Shown piece by piece: positions 1 to 7,994 of a stretch of DNA of 64,000 nucleotides (positions are counted from its first letter, which is position 1; every line of letters begins with the position of its first letter). Source of the stretch: Cyclobacterium jeungdonense (lineage in GTDB: Bacteria > Bacteroidota > Bacteroidia > Cytophagales > Cyclobacteriaceae); assembly GCF_010994275.1 (NCBI RefSeq), contig NZ_WMCD01000008.1:1-64000 (forward strand), in the 5' to 3' direction. Below the pieces are notes generated by a model, which was given only the letters and a program-made list of their open reading frames with translations, ran no database searches and was not told the DNA's origin. A program made the position numbers and the translations under genes.

Positions 1-98
1 AACTGCAAAACTATTATTCTCTAAGAAATGGGTCATCTATTGCAAAAAACCATTCTTTGGCCCCAAACAGGTCATCGAATACCTGGGAAGGTACTCTC

Positions 99-414
99 AT
101 TCACCCCGTTGGATTATGGAAGTAATTGGAAAGTCTGTTTTTTTAAATATTTTTTCCCATTACCTGACTTTAAATACTTTTCCCTTCTGGTCGCATCCTG
201 TTGATGTAAACAACCCTCCCAATAGATTAAATCCAAAGGTCTTCTTTTATTCGTTGATGGGACTTTACCTTGGTTATGTTGATCAAGCCTTGCATTTAAA
301 TCAGCTGTATATCCAGTATAAAACTGCCCATCATATTTACTGAAAAGAACATACACATAAAAATATTTGTCCATAGTTTTTTAATGAAATTTAATAAAAT
401 CCTACGGGGTAAAT
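99..414 (-). mobile_element. Inverted-repeat-bounded insert carrying a GIY-YIG gene
   Basis: This segment interrupts the IS91-type transposase. Its ends are inverted repeats: 101-116 (tcaccccgttggatta), reverse-complemented, matches 397-412 (aaatcctacggggtaa) at 13 of 16 positions, and 99-100/413-414 also pair. Nearly all of the interior is one GIY-YIG nuclease gene whose stop codon lies inside the left repeat. The exact ends and any target duplication cannot be fixed to the base because the uninterrupted target is not present here. Whether the element is mobile by itself or moved in trans is inference. Confidence 0.65.
114..374 (-). CDS. GIY-YIG nuclease domain protein
   Basis: Stand-alone GIY-YIG nuclease of the small (80-95 residue) family common in Bacteroidota. 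The N-terminus has the YVYVLFSKYDGQFYTGYT block that holds the GIY and YIG-type strands. Then come a DLNARLDQHN helix, a PSTNKRRPLDLIY strand, and the C-terminal REKYLKSGNGKKYLKK block typical of the group. At 86 residues it is full length and looks intact. It lies between inverted repeats inside a transposase gene and is antisense to it. Such nucleases cut or nick DNA; whether this one moves the surrounding segment is unknown. The start is the only upstream ATG after an A/T-rich leader of about 38 bases. Confidence 0.85.
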   Translation of the reverse strand: MDKYFYVYVLFSKYDGQFYTGYTADLNARLDQHNQGKVPSTNKRRPLDLIYWEGCLHQQDATRREKYLKSGNGKKYLKKQTFQLLP

Positions 415-838
415 TGCCATCAGCAACCAACGAATCAAAAAATTCCAAAATAACAAGGTAGATTTTACGGTAAAGAATTACCGGAAACAAGGCAAAAAGG
501 AAACCTACACACTAAAAGATGATGAATTCCTAAGAAGGTTCACGCTTCATATCCTACCCAAAGGCTTTACCCGAATCAGGCATTATGGCATCCTGGCCAG
601 TGCCTTCAAGGCTACCCACAAAGTCAATATCGACAGTCAGATCGGTCAGGTTATAATAGAAGTAGGGATAACACCAGCTTCCCTGCTCAGAAGGTGCCCT
701 TTTTGCAAGACCGGAGAACTGCATACAGTGGCATGTTTCGACCAAAGGGGGCCACCATCAAACTGGTTCAACAAAATCAGCAAACAAAACAAAAAGCACC
801 TGGTACCAACGACCAACTTAAAAACAGCTACTTTTTAA

Positions 839-973
839 ATCTCCCAGCACTATAAAAACAAAAGGGGAAAACCATTCCCCATAGTACCTCTAATTCCCAG
901 CACCCGTTCGTTCAACACTGCATTCAGACTAGGCTGTTCCAGCCGTCAGAATGCTTAGCTATTGTAGCACGTT
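839..973. other. Short spacer after the transposase relic
   Basis: No gene or convincing terminator is visible. It presumably contains the end of the IS91-type element, but I cannot place that end. Confidence 0.4.
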
Positions 974-2032
974 TCATTCGTTAAATTTTAAATACGTATT
1001 GAAGAAAGGAAACATGTCATTCAAAGCCCTGCCATCATCAGTCCATAGCTTATTGCTATGATCACCAATATATTCTTCAGCATAATGATTGATACCTAGG
1101 TTTTCAAGCTTTTTACTGAACCGTAAGCAAGTTGTAGGAATATGTTCAGTATCTTCATTCCTTCCCCAATCAAGTTTTAAAGCCTTTATTTTTTTAAGAT
1201 TTTCGATGTGATAGTCGACCATTCCGATAACTGATTTTTGTTTCCGTACATTTAATACTTCATAATTTATAATCAAGCTGTCATTTTCGTATTCGTAAGG
1301 AAAATTCGTATAATATGGAGGTTTATCTAGATTTGGAGTATATGCCCTCCCCATTGCCACAATGGCATTGGGTTCAAATTCATCCCGGCCGGTAATTAAT
1401 TGTTCTCGGGAAGAAATTTCATTTATTCGTCTGTATGCGTTTCCCCGAATTCCAAATTCTTCTGTGATAACCCCCAATGTGGCAGGAGACAGAGCATAAA
1501 CTGTTGAAAATACTTCAGGTGTAATAGCTCCTTGCCCACCCATTGAATGACCTGCCACTCCTAGGCTATCTCTATTAGGAATGGTTCGATAATTTTTGTC
1601 TATTAAATGCGACTAGGTCCTTTCCTGTAAAGTCAGCCCATTTCCCAGTTAGAGTTGAATTAGTATACCAGCTTCCTCTATACAAAGTGTGTTGATCTGG
1701 CATAACCACATCATGGGTCTTATTTTATTGGTAGCAATCGCTTTATCCAATAATTGGTCAAAGTGATTCCGGACAATCATCAGGCTGTCACTCCATGTAA
1801 AACCATGTAAATAGTATAGTACTGGATACATCTGCTCACTTTCTTCATATACAGGGGGGAGGTAAATGGTCACTCTGCGGGTTGGATTTTCTCCACCCGG
1901 ATTTTCCAGAAGTTCAGAATAAAGATGGTCAACAACCACTTTTCCGCTCGGATATTGAGCTACGGCTACATTTACATTGAGAAAGATAGCAATTAGTGCA
2001 ATGATAACTTTTTTCATTTTATTGTGTTTCAA
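974..2032 (-). pseudogene. Secreted esterase-family (alpha/beta hydrolase) pseudogene
   Basis: The N-terminus has a signal peptide (KKVIIALIAIFLNVNVAVAQ) followed by RRVTIYLPPVYEES and PVLYYLHGFTWSD, typical of the esterase D/feruloyl-esterase-like family (PF00756). The frame breaks near 1708: restoring one G gives MMVVMPDQHTLYRGSWYTNS. It breaks again near 1604, where one extra A, if removed, gives FIDKNYRTIPNRDSLGVAGHSMGG. The two shifts compensate, so the end returns to the starting frame, but a stop (1649-1651) lies between them. The nucleophile motif GHSMGG and the C-terminus are preserved. In homologues the product would be secreted and hydrolyse ester bonds. The breaks are either real mutations or two assembly errors; decayed surroundings favour real loss. 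Confidence 0.75.
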
Positions 2033-2055
2033 TGTGCTACAACATCTGTAAAAAG

Positions 2056-2238
2056 CTATGTCTTGAAAGGGGAGTTGCGTGTATATGTACTCAGAATATT
2101 ATTAAACAATTTAAGGATTTCGGATAAGGAATCAAGCGGAGACACCTCCTTTTTGTTGGAAACCGCCAGGATATGGCTGTAAATCTTAGCGGTGGTGTAT
2201 TGACCAGCTATGTACCTGATATAATCATCCGCAAATTG
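2056..2238 (-). pseudogene. Possible C-terminal remnant of a tyrosine recombinase
   Basis: A 60-codon open stretch without a start reads ...RYIAGQYTTAKIYSHILA then EVSPLDSL and ends at 2056-2058. The TTxxIYSH...SPLDSL pattern resembles the C-terminus of Bacteroidota tyrosine recombinases, which read TTxIYTH...SPLD. The upstream in-frame stop is at 2239-2241. The position, about 1 kb from a tRNA gene and beside other relics, fits an old integrated element. The resemblance is short, so this is tentative. Confidence 0.3.
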
Positions 2239-3111
2239 CTAGCAGATTGAAGCAAGCGCTTAACAAAACTAAGAGGTAAGGTATTTATCTTTTGCCCAGG
2301 AATTGATCCGGCTTGCTTTTACGGCTTTTCTGAAGTACTGTCCGGAGTCGCCTATTGGCCGCCGTCCTACGCTTCAGATAGCCAAAAATAGAACCTTACG
2401 CTTTGTAACTCATACGCAGTTCTTCCTATAGGACGGGCGATACCAGCGTATTTGCGATGATTTTCGTTTAAAAAATAGGATCCGATTTGTACTTCGTAAA
2501 ATGAGCCTGCTTTACTGAAGGGTAATAACGGAAAAGCAACGCACCCCTTTCTATTTTCAAGGGAGTCTATTTGCTCTTGTTTTTGAACAGTAGATAATGT
2601 CTCCTGGCCAGGAGTTGTTTATGTGTATCTTCGTCCTCCAGATGATACGGGACAAAGCCCTGCCCACTTCCCAGGCCAGTTCCATCTCGGCTTTCTGCTG
2701 ATCCAGGGCTTCCCATAGGTAGGTTACCCGCATTTCCTGTACTGGATCTAAGGCGAGTTTATGGACATAAAACCAATCGGTCTCCATGGTCACTTATTTA
2801 CCTACAGGTTACGCGTATGGATTTGTTGATACAGTACTTCTAAAAAGCCTCGAATTGCCTTGTCATACGCGTTCCCTTTGCCACCTGTTCCCAATTACGA
2901 GAAACAACCCCTCCGCTGCTTTCAACAGTCCACCTTCGGCGCCTGCCCCTCAGATACCATGCTTATCCAATAATCGGGAATCCTGAGCACGAGAAGCCTT
3001 ATAAAACCCTTTTGATGGAAGCTGTTGGCTGGATACTCCTTAGGGATGCTATTCCTCTCATCCAAGGCGGTAAATCGCCCGCTAAGAACCCATTTTTGTG
3101 CAAATGGTGTG
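2239..3111. other. Degraded region without a recognisable intact gene
   Basis: Several short frames exist here. One on the minus strand at 2557-2793 (78 codons) reads MRVTYLWEALDQQKAEMELA; I do not recognise it, and it has no homologue-like boundaries. Another open minus-strand stretch around 2400-2570 reads FPLLPFSKAGSFYEVQIGSY and is also unidentified. The stretch looks like fragments of accessory genes, but I cannot assign a function. Confidence 0.4.
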
Positions 3112-3153
3112 CAAATAAAAAAGGCACCACAAGTATAATACCTGTAAGTGCCT
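3112..3153 (-). terminator. Rho-independent terminator of tRNA-Thr
   Basis: On the minus strand a stem AGGCAC...GTGCCT is followed at once by six T and an A/T-rich tail. It lies about 10 bases past the tRNA 3' end. Confidence 0.7.
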
Positions 3154-3163
3154 GATAATTAAG

Positions 3164-3236
<73 letters not shown>

Positions 3237-3298
3237 TTCGGGAAGCATTTTTATCTTTATTAAAAGATGAAAGGATCATTTATCCCCGAATGCGAGTG

Positions 3299-3330
3299 CA
3301 AATATAATTTTATACGCTTGGTAAATCAAA
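3299..3330 (-). promoter_or_regulatory. Promoter of tRNA-Thr
   Basis: There is a perfect Bacteroidota -7 box TATATTTG (3306 to 3299) and a TTTG -33 element (3330 to 3327), separated by 20 bases. Confidence 0.75.
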
Positions 3331-3383
3331 ATTTAAGCCAGAAATTTTACCCAAAAATTACTAGGTCACTCAATCTGAGAAGT

Positions 3384-5573
3384 TTAAAATTCCCGAATGA
3401 TGGACAGTTTTTTCTTTAACTTATCCACTTCCTGTTCGGCTTTATCTATTTTCTCTTCAAACTGGTCTTTTAATTTATCCGCCGTTTTGGATGCGGCAAA
3501 AAACTCCAGGTTGTTGCGCCAGAGGGTAATGTTGTTTTCCAAATCGGAAATTTGCTTGCGGATACCATGCTCCTTTTTATTGAGCACCCGGGTGCTATTG
3601 GGGTCGGACTGCAGTTTGTTCAGATTGAGACGAAACAGAAAATCATCCTTGTTTTCCCCATCCAGATCCAGCTTGCTCATATAGACATTTACGGCCTCAT
3701 TGAATTTGGCTGAAATGTCCTTCATGCTCTTTCTGGGAACAAAACCAATTTGGTTGAACTCCAGGATCAAAGATTCCAATCCATCAGTACTGACTTCATC
3801 CGGCTCGTTGGCGGCAGTCAAAATGCGGGTACAAACTTCCTCTTTTGCGGCCAGATTCTCTTCAAAAGCCTTATTCGTTTCCTTATTGGCATCCCTGCGA
3901 TTATTAAAGAAGGTATCGCAGGACTTTTTAAATCGGGTATACAGGTCATCCCGGAATTTCTCAGGAAGGGGGCCCAGTTCTTTCCATTCCTTTTGTAATT
4001 GGATCAGATGATTGGAAGTTTCCTTCCAATCGGTGCTTTCCTTATGAGATTCCGCATCGGCAATCAATCCTTCCGCTTTTTCTTTGTTTTCATTTCGAAT
4101 CTCATCCAGCTCCTTGAAGAACTGATTTTTATGATGGAAAAATTGCTTAAATAATCCCCAAAACGTTTTATTAATCTCTCTTCCGGATTCCCTAGGCACG
4201 GGTCCTATGGCTTCCCATTCCTTTTGAATGGCTAGAATTTCCTTGGTCTTGGAGTTCCAATCCCTTATTTTTTCTGCTTTAAATTCTTTAAAAGCGGATA
4301 GCTTTTCGATCAGCTTTTCTTTTAAATCCTGATTGGCTTTAAATACTTCTTTTTGACTGTCGTAGTAAGCTTTCCTTTTGTTGTAAACCGCATCTGAAGC
4401 ACCTTTAAATCGAGCCCACAGGGCTTCCTGTTCCTCTCTCGGTACAGGTCCTATGTGTTTGAATTCCTCGTGCAGGTCGTTCAGCACACGGATGGCTTCT
4501 TTAATATCTTCCAATTCAAGCAAAGCCTCCGCCTTATCACAAAGCTCCAGCTTGCTTTCCAGGTTCTTCTTCCGGTCTAATTCTTTAAGTTCAAAGTAAA
4601 TACTCCGGTTATCGTAAAACCGATCCATCAGGGCATTGTAGGATGCCCATAGGTTTTTATTCTGGTTGTGCGGTACAGGCCCGATTTTCTTCCATTCTTC
4701 CTGGATCTTTTTGATGGTCTCTATGCTGTTGGTGGTCTCCTCCCCATCCACCAAATTCCGCAATCTGTCCAGGATTCCATTTTTCTCCTGGGCATTTTTC
4801 TCCTTAGACCGCTCAAAATCCTTTAGTTGCTGGTGCTTCCTATCCTTAAATTGCTGGTAGGTAGCAAAAAACTCCCTATCAGCGTCCGAGCCCCGAAAGT
4901 CAAACCCTCCTTCTTCGCCTCCTTCTTTTATAAACTGCTGAAGCGCCTCCTCCTTTTCCTTGGAATAATATTCTTCGTAATGATTTTTTATTTCCTGAAC
5001 CAGACCATCCCGCTTTATAAAATCTTGTTCCTGTGCGAAATCTTTCAAGGCCTTTAACAACTGGGGTTTGGTGAAGTTATTAAAATGCACTTCTTCTTCG
5101 TGCTCCTCCTCCTGGTTTTCATCGGCTTCCGAGTCCTGGGCCTTCAGCTCCTCCGCTTTCTCCTTTTCTTCCTGGGGTTGATCGGATTCCATATTCTGAG
5201 CCTTCAACTCATCCTTCTGAGGCCCTTCCTGAACTTCATTGGATTCACCATCCCGTGCGGTCAACTCCTCCCCTTTCTTCTGTTCTTCCTGAGATTGATC
5301 GGATTTCACACCCTGGACATTGGACTCACCTGCCTTCTGCTGTTCTTCCTGATTTTCATCGGTCTCCCCATCATGGGCCTTCAGCTCCTCTGATTTCTCT
5401 TCCTTTGCCTGATTTTCCGCGGATTCCTCATCCCTCGCGTTCGGCTCTTCTCCTTCCTGCTCCACGTTCTCCTGATTCCCCGCTTCTGTTGCATCCAAAC
5501 CTGATTTTTGGCTATTTGCCAAATCTTCAGTAACCTTATCCGTTTTACCGGAAATTTCTTTATCCTTATCCAT
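3384..5573 (-). CDS. DUF349-repeat coiled-coil protein
   Basis: Protein of 729 residues. Residues ~1-165 are low-complexity and highly acidic, built from degenerate repeats of the form EELKAxDxExDExQEEQ. The rest consists of about five to six DUF349 repeats (PF03993), each with a W(K)xIGPVP(R/H) core: EEWKKIGPVPHNQNKNLWAS, HIGPVPREEQEALWARFK, EWEAIGPVPRESGREINK, EWKELGPLPEKFRDDLYTR and IGFVPRKSMKDIS. The C-terminal ~70 residues form a coiled coil. The function of DUF349 is unsettled, with links to nucleic-acid or ribosome association in other bacteria. No signal peptide, so cytoplasmic. The acidic N-terminal tail is an expansion not needed for the domain and is likely disordered. It follows tRNA-Thr on the same strand but seems to be a single transcription unit. 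Confidence 0.85.
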   Translation of the reverse strand: MDKDKEISGKTDKVTEDLANSQKSGLDATEAGNQENVEQEGEEPNARDEESAENQAKEEKSEELKAHDGETDENQEEQQKAGESNVQGVKSDQSQEEQKKGEELTARDGESNEVQEGPQKDELKAQNMESDQPQEEKEKAEELKAQDSEADENQEEEHEEEVHFNNFTKPQLLKALKDFAQEQDFIKRDGLVQEIKNHYEEYYSKEKEEALQQFIKEGGEEGGFDFRGSDADREFFATYQQFKDRKHQQLKDFERSKEKNAQEKNGILDRLRNLVDGEETTNSIETIKKIQEEWKKIGPVPHNQNKNLWASYNALMDRFYDNRSIYFELKELDRKKNLESKLELCDKAEALLELEDIKEAIRVLNDLHEEFKHIGPVPREEQEALWARFKGASDAVYNKRKAYYDSQKEVFKANQDLKEKLIEKLSAFKEFKAEKIRDWNSKTKEILAIQKEWEAIGPVPRESGREINKTFWGLFKQFFHHKNQFFKELDEIRNENKEKAEGLIADAESHKESTDWKETSNHLIQLQKEWKELGPLPEKFRDDLYTRFKKSCDTFFNNRRDANKETNKAFEENLAAKEEVCTRILTAANEPDEVSTDGLESLILEFNQIGFVPRKSMKDISAKFNEAVNVYMSKLDLDGENKDDFLFRLNLNKLQSDPNSTRVLNKKEHGIRKQISDLENNITLWRNNLEFFAASKTADKLKDQFEEKIDKAEQEVDKLKKKLSIIREF

Positions 5574-5631
5574 AATCGTCTTGTATTCCTGCGTATTTCA
5601 AACCATGCTAAACAAAAGTAGCAATTTTGGG

Positions 5632-6201
5632 CTAATTAAGTCTTGGGTCTATCGGATAATTTGCCAAAACCTGGAAATCACCTCCCATCTCTTTCAATAT
5701 TACCCGCCAAAGATCATCTGGTTCTGCCTTAAAAATATTCCGCGCATGGGTATTATCGCATACGATCCAGGTATTTCCCGTCACTTCTTCATCCAACTGC
5801 CCCTGATCCCATCCGGAATATCCAATGAAAAACCGGAAATCTGCACTATTGATCTTCCCCTGCCGGTATTTTTCCATCAGTTCCGCAAAGTCTCCTCCCC
5901 ACCACAATCCGTTTCCAAGTGAAATGCTATCTTCTAAAGCCTGCTCTCCCTGATAAATAAAGTGAAGGGTGTTCTGCTCCACAGGCCCACCTACATACAC
6001 TTCCTTGTCCTGAAGATCACAACCATCCAGCAATTCATCCAATTTAAAAATGGAAAGTTTATTTAATACCAACCCAAAAGAACCCATCTCGTTGTTTTCA
6101 CATAGCAAGACTACCGACCGGACAAAATTTTCATCCTGCAGAAAAGGCTCTGAAATCAGCAAGCTTCCGGATTGAGGCGATATGTTAGGTAGTGGCGTCA
6201 T
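5632..6201 (-). CDS. YqgE/AlgH family protein
   Basis: 189 residues, the usual length for the UPF0301/DUF179 family. Diagnostic stretches are PQSGSLLISEPFLQDENFVRSV near the start, NEMGSFGLVLNK, DKEVYVGGPVEQNTLHFIYQ, and FFIGYSGWDQGQLDEEV. The family has a known fold but no agreed biochemical role; AlgH in Pseudomonas was named from alginate regulation. Cytoplasmic, with no membrane segments. It is transcribed divergently from pdxH with a 96-base shared spacer. Confidence 0.92.
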   Translation of the reverse strand: MTPLPNISPQSGSLLISEPFLQDENFVRSVVLLCENNEMGSFGLVLNKLSIFKLDELLDGCDLQDKEVYVGGPVEQNTLHFIYQGEQALEDSISLGNGLWWGGDFAELMEKYRQGKINSADFRFFIGYSGWDQGQLDEEVTGNTWIVCDNTHARNIFKAEPDDLWRVILKEMGGDFQVLANYPIDPRLN

Positions 6202-6253
6202 TAAAAATATTGAATACGAGGCTTTAATATAAAGTAAAAATTCTTAATTACAA

Positions 6254-6261
6254 TATATTTG
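6254..6261 (+). promoter_or_regulatory. Probable -7 box of pdxH
   Basis: TATATTTG matches TAnnTTTG exactly and lies 36 bases before the pdxH start. No clear TTTG -33 element is visible at the usual distance. Confidence 0.5.
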
Positions 6262-6297
6262 TAATTCTAAATTGGATTTGTGGTTTAAAATAGAAAA

Positions 6298-6936
6298 ATG
6301 AAACTAGCTGACATAAGAAAGGAATATTCCTCTAAAACTTTAGATATAAAAGGGATGTTTACCAGCCCACTAGCACAATTCGAGTTATGGTTATCAGAAG
6401 CACTTTCCGCTCAGGTAAACGAACCTACCGCCATGCATTTGTGCACCGTAGATGCGGAGATGAGGCCGGCGGGAAGAATTGTTTTACTCAAAGGAGTAGA
6501 TAAGGGGTTTGTTTTTTTCACCAATTATGGCAGTAAAAAAAGTCAGCAACTCTCCCATCAGCCCTATGCTTCGCTTACCTTTTTTTGGCCGGAATTGGAG
6601 AGACAGGTACGCGTTTCCGGTAGAGTGGCCAGGATTAGCGCAGCTGAATCGGACGAGTACTATCTGAGCAGGCCTCAGGAAAGCCAGATTGGAGCCTGGG
6701 TCAGTCCACAAAGCCAGGTAATTCCGGATAGGGAGTTTCTGGAAAAGAAATTAGTGGAAGTGGTAAGCAAATTTCAAAAAGAGCCCCTGAAAAGACCCGA
6801 ACACTGGGGTGGCTTTCGGTTGGAACCGGAATCCATGGAATTCTGGCAAGGCCGGCCGGCTCGTCTTCACGACCGGATCCTGTATACGCTTCCCTCTAGC
6901 GACAGTCGTTGGAAAATGGAAAGGCTAGCGCCTTAA
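6298..6936 (+). CDS. pdxH: Pyridoxamine 5'-phosphate oxidase
   Basis: FMN-dependent enzyme that oxidises pyridoxine/pyridoxamine 5'-phosphate to pyridoxal 5'-phosphate, the last step of B6 synthesis and salvage. The 212 residues match the family. The FMN-binding core is GRIVLLKGVDKGFVFFTNYG with SKKSQQL; then WPELERQVRVSGRVARIS, the SRPQESQIGAWVSPQSQVI segment, and the C-terminal PLP/FMN block GGFRLEPESMEFWQGRPARLHDR ending RWKMERLAP as in other PdxH proteins. Cytoplasmic homodimer in the family. Monocistronic, divergent from the YqgE-like gene and followed by a hairpin terminator. Confidence 0.95.
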   Translation: MKLADIRKEYSSKTLDIKGMFTSPLAQFELWLSEALSAQVNEPTAMHLCTVDAEMRPAGRIVLLKGVDKGFVFFTNYGSKKSQQLSHQPYASLTFFWPELERQVRVSGRVARISAAESDEYYLSRPQESQIGAWVSPQSQVIPDREFLEKKLVEVVSKFQKEPLKRPEHWGGFRLEPESMEFWQGRPARLHDRILYTLPSSDSRWKMERLAP

Positions 6937-6952
6937 AGGGCGCACTGGTTTT

Positions 6953-6988
6953 CGAAGGTGACGATGTTTTTCGCCTTCGTTTTTTTTT
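6953..6988 (+). terminator. Terminator after pdxH
   Basis: CGAAGGTG and CGCCTTCG form a 7-of-8 bp stem (6953-6960/6972-6979) followed by nine T. Confidence 0.7.
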
Positions 6989-7251
6989 AGTCATAGAGGA
7001 CTTGACGGAGGCAAAAAGATCGCAAAGGTTTCTTCCCCAGTCGCTCTTTGTCCTTTGGGTTTTCAAGTTAATCCAGCATTACAAATACCTCAATCCCGTT
7101 TTCACCGCAATATAAGGGTGTAGAAAAATTCTCCCAGATTCTGTAATCTGGGTTTATCTGTGAAATCTGTGGTGCCCAGTAACGTTCGCCACATGGGGAT
7201 CGTATTCGCTATCGGCAGCGGATTCGGTAGCATCGCAGCGGCAAACCCAAT
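6989..7251. repeat. Decayed intergenic repeat and hairpin between convergent genes
   Basis: There is no gene here. It contains phrases such as gatcgcaaaggttt and cgctctttgtcctttggg, a perfect 8-bp hairpin cccagatt-ctgt-aatctggg at 7133-7152, and atctgtgaaatctgtggt. These resemble degraded copies of dispersed intergenic repeats seen in Bacteroidota genomes; that is recollection and was not checked. Confidence 0.4.
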
Positions 7252-7968
7252 TTACAATAAATCAAAAAGATCGCTTACGCCTGTTACCCGTTCCACTGTA
7301 AATCCTTCTCCGTATTTTACATTGATTTTATGGCCCATTTCCCGGCTTCTTGCTTCGATAAAATCTAAAAAGTCCGGCCGGGAGATGAAACTTTCAGGTT
7401 CCTTAGAATCCGGATCATAAAACTGGGACTGGAAAGCCAGGATACTGTTAATCTTGGTCTCCCAATGGGAAGAAATATCCACCACCAAATCCGGTTCGAT
7501 GTAGTTGTTTTGAATGTAATGGTAAATAAATTTTGGCCGCCAGGCTTCTTGCTGTTTCCCGTCTTTTTCGGTTTCCAGCTTTCTCAGTCCGCTGACAAAA
7601 CAGGCATGGGATGCCAGGCTTCCGCCCTTTCCATGATCCGGATGCCGGTCACTTACAGCGTTGGCCAGCACGATTTCCGGACGATAGGTTCGCAGTACCC
7701 GTGCGATGGCCACCTGGTGCTCTTTATTGTCCTCAAAAAAAACATCCTGAAAACCCAGGTTCTCCCGTACACTTACGTTCAACATTTCGGCTGCTTTACC
7801 GGCTTCTTTAATGCGAAGTTCAGGCGTGCCCCGGGTGCCCATTTCCCCACGGGTAAGGTCCAGTATACCTACTTTATAACCTTTGGTCACATGTGAGGCG
7901 AGGGTGCCGCTGCAGGAAAGTTCTGCATCGTCGGGGTGTGCCGCAATGGCCAAAATATCGAGTTTCAT
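7252..7968 (-). CDS. bshB1: Bacillithiol biosynthesis deacetylase BshB1
   Basis: Zinc-dependent LmbE/PIG-L family hydrolase that removes acetyl from GlcNAc-malate, the second step of bacillithiol synthesis. The 238 residues match the BshB1 length. Zinc and catalytic motifs are AAHPDDAELSCSG (residues ~9-21) and DRHPDHGKG (~107-115). LTRGEMGTRGTPELRIKEA and NLGFQDVFFEDN are typical of this subfamily, as is the C-terminal YGEGFTVERVTG. It is last in a run trxB, M23 peptidase, bshB1, with short gaps of 12 and 26 bases, so probably co-transcribed. That puts two low-molecular-weight-thiol/disulfide functions in one unit. Confidence 0.93.
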   Translation of the reverse strand: MKLDILAIAAHPDDAELSCSGTLASHVTKGYKVGILDLTRGEMGTRGTPELRIKEAGKAAEMLNVSVRENLGFQDVFFEDNKEHQVAIARVLRTYRPEIVLANAVSDRHPDHGKGGSLASHACFVSGLRKLETEKDGKQQEAWRPKFIYHYIQNNYIEPDLVVDISSHWETKINSILAFQSQFYDPDSKEPESFISRPDFLDFIEARSREMGHKINVKYGEGFTVERVTGVSDLFDLL

Positions 7969-7994
7969 AGCTATCCGTTTAGTAAAATCATTCT

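Larger units (their letters stand above)
2..838 (+). pseudogene. IS91-family transposase, C-terminal part, split by an insertion
   Basis: The frame at 2-100 reads LFSKKWVIYCKKPFFGPKQ, followed by a VIEYLGRYSH stretch. The same frame resumes at 413 with IAISNQRIKKF, then an FLRRF...LPKGFTRIRHYG block, and stops at 836-838. This is the conserved C-terminal half of IS91/Y2-type transposases, in which a YxxRYTH(R/K)IAISN stretch is normally continuous. Here it is broken between the His codon at 98-100 and IAISN at 413 by about 312 bp, a multiple of three, with a stop codon (410-412) just before the resumed reading frame. A CPFCKTG motif lies near the C-terminus. The 5' part lies outside the window. 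The element is presumably inactive. The family assignment is from motif memory. Confidence 0.8.

Noticed and set aside
116..343. Plus-strand frame over the GIY-YIG gene
   Set aside because: Antisense to an intact recognised gene and without resemblance to any family.
2786..2986. Plus-strand 66-codon frame
   Set aside because: No recognisable motif, composition like the degraded surroundings, no start signals.
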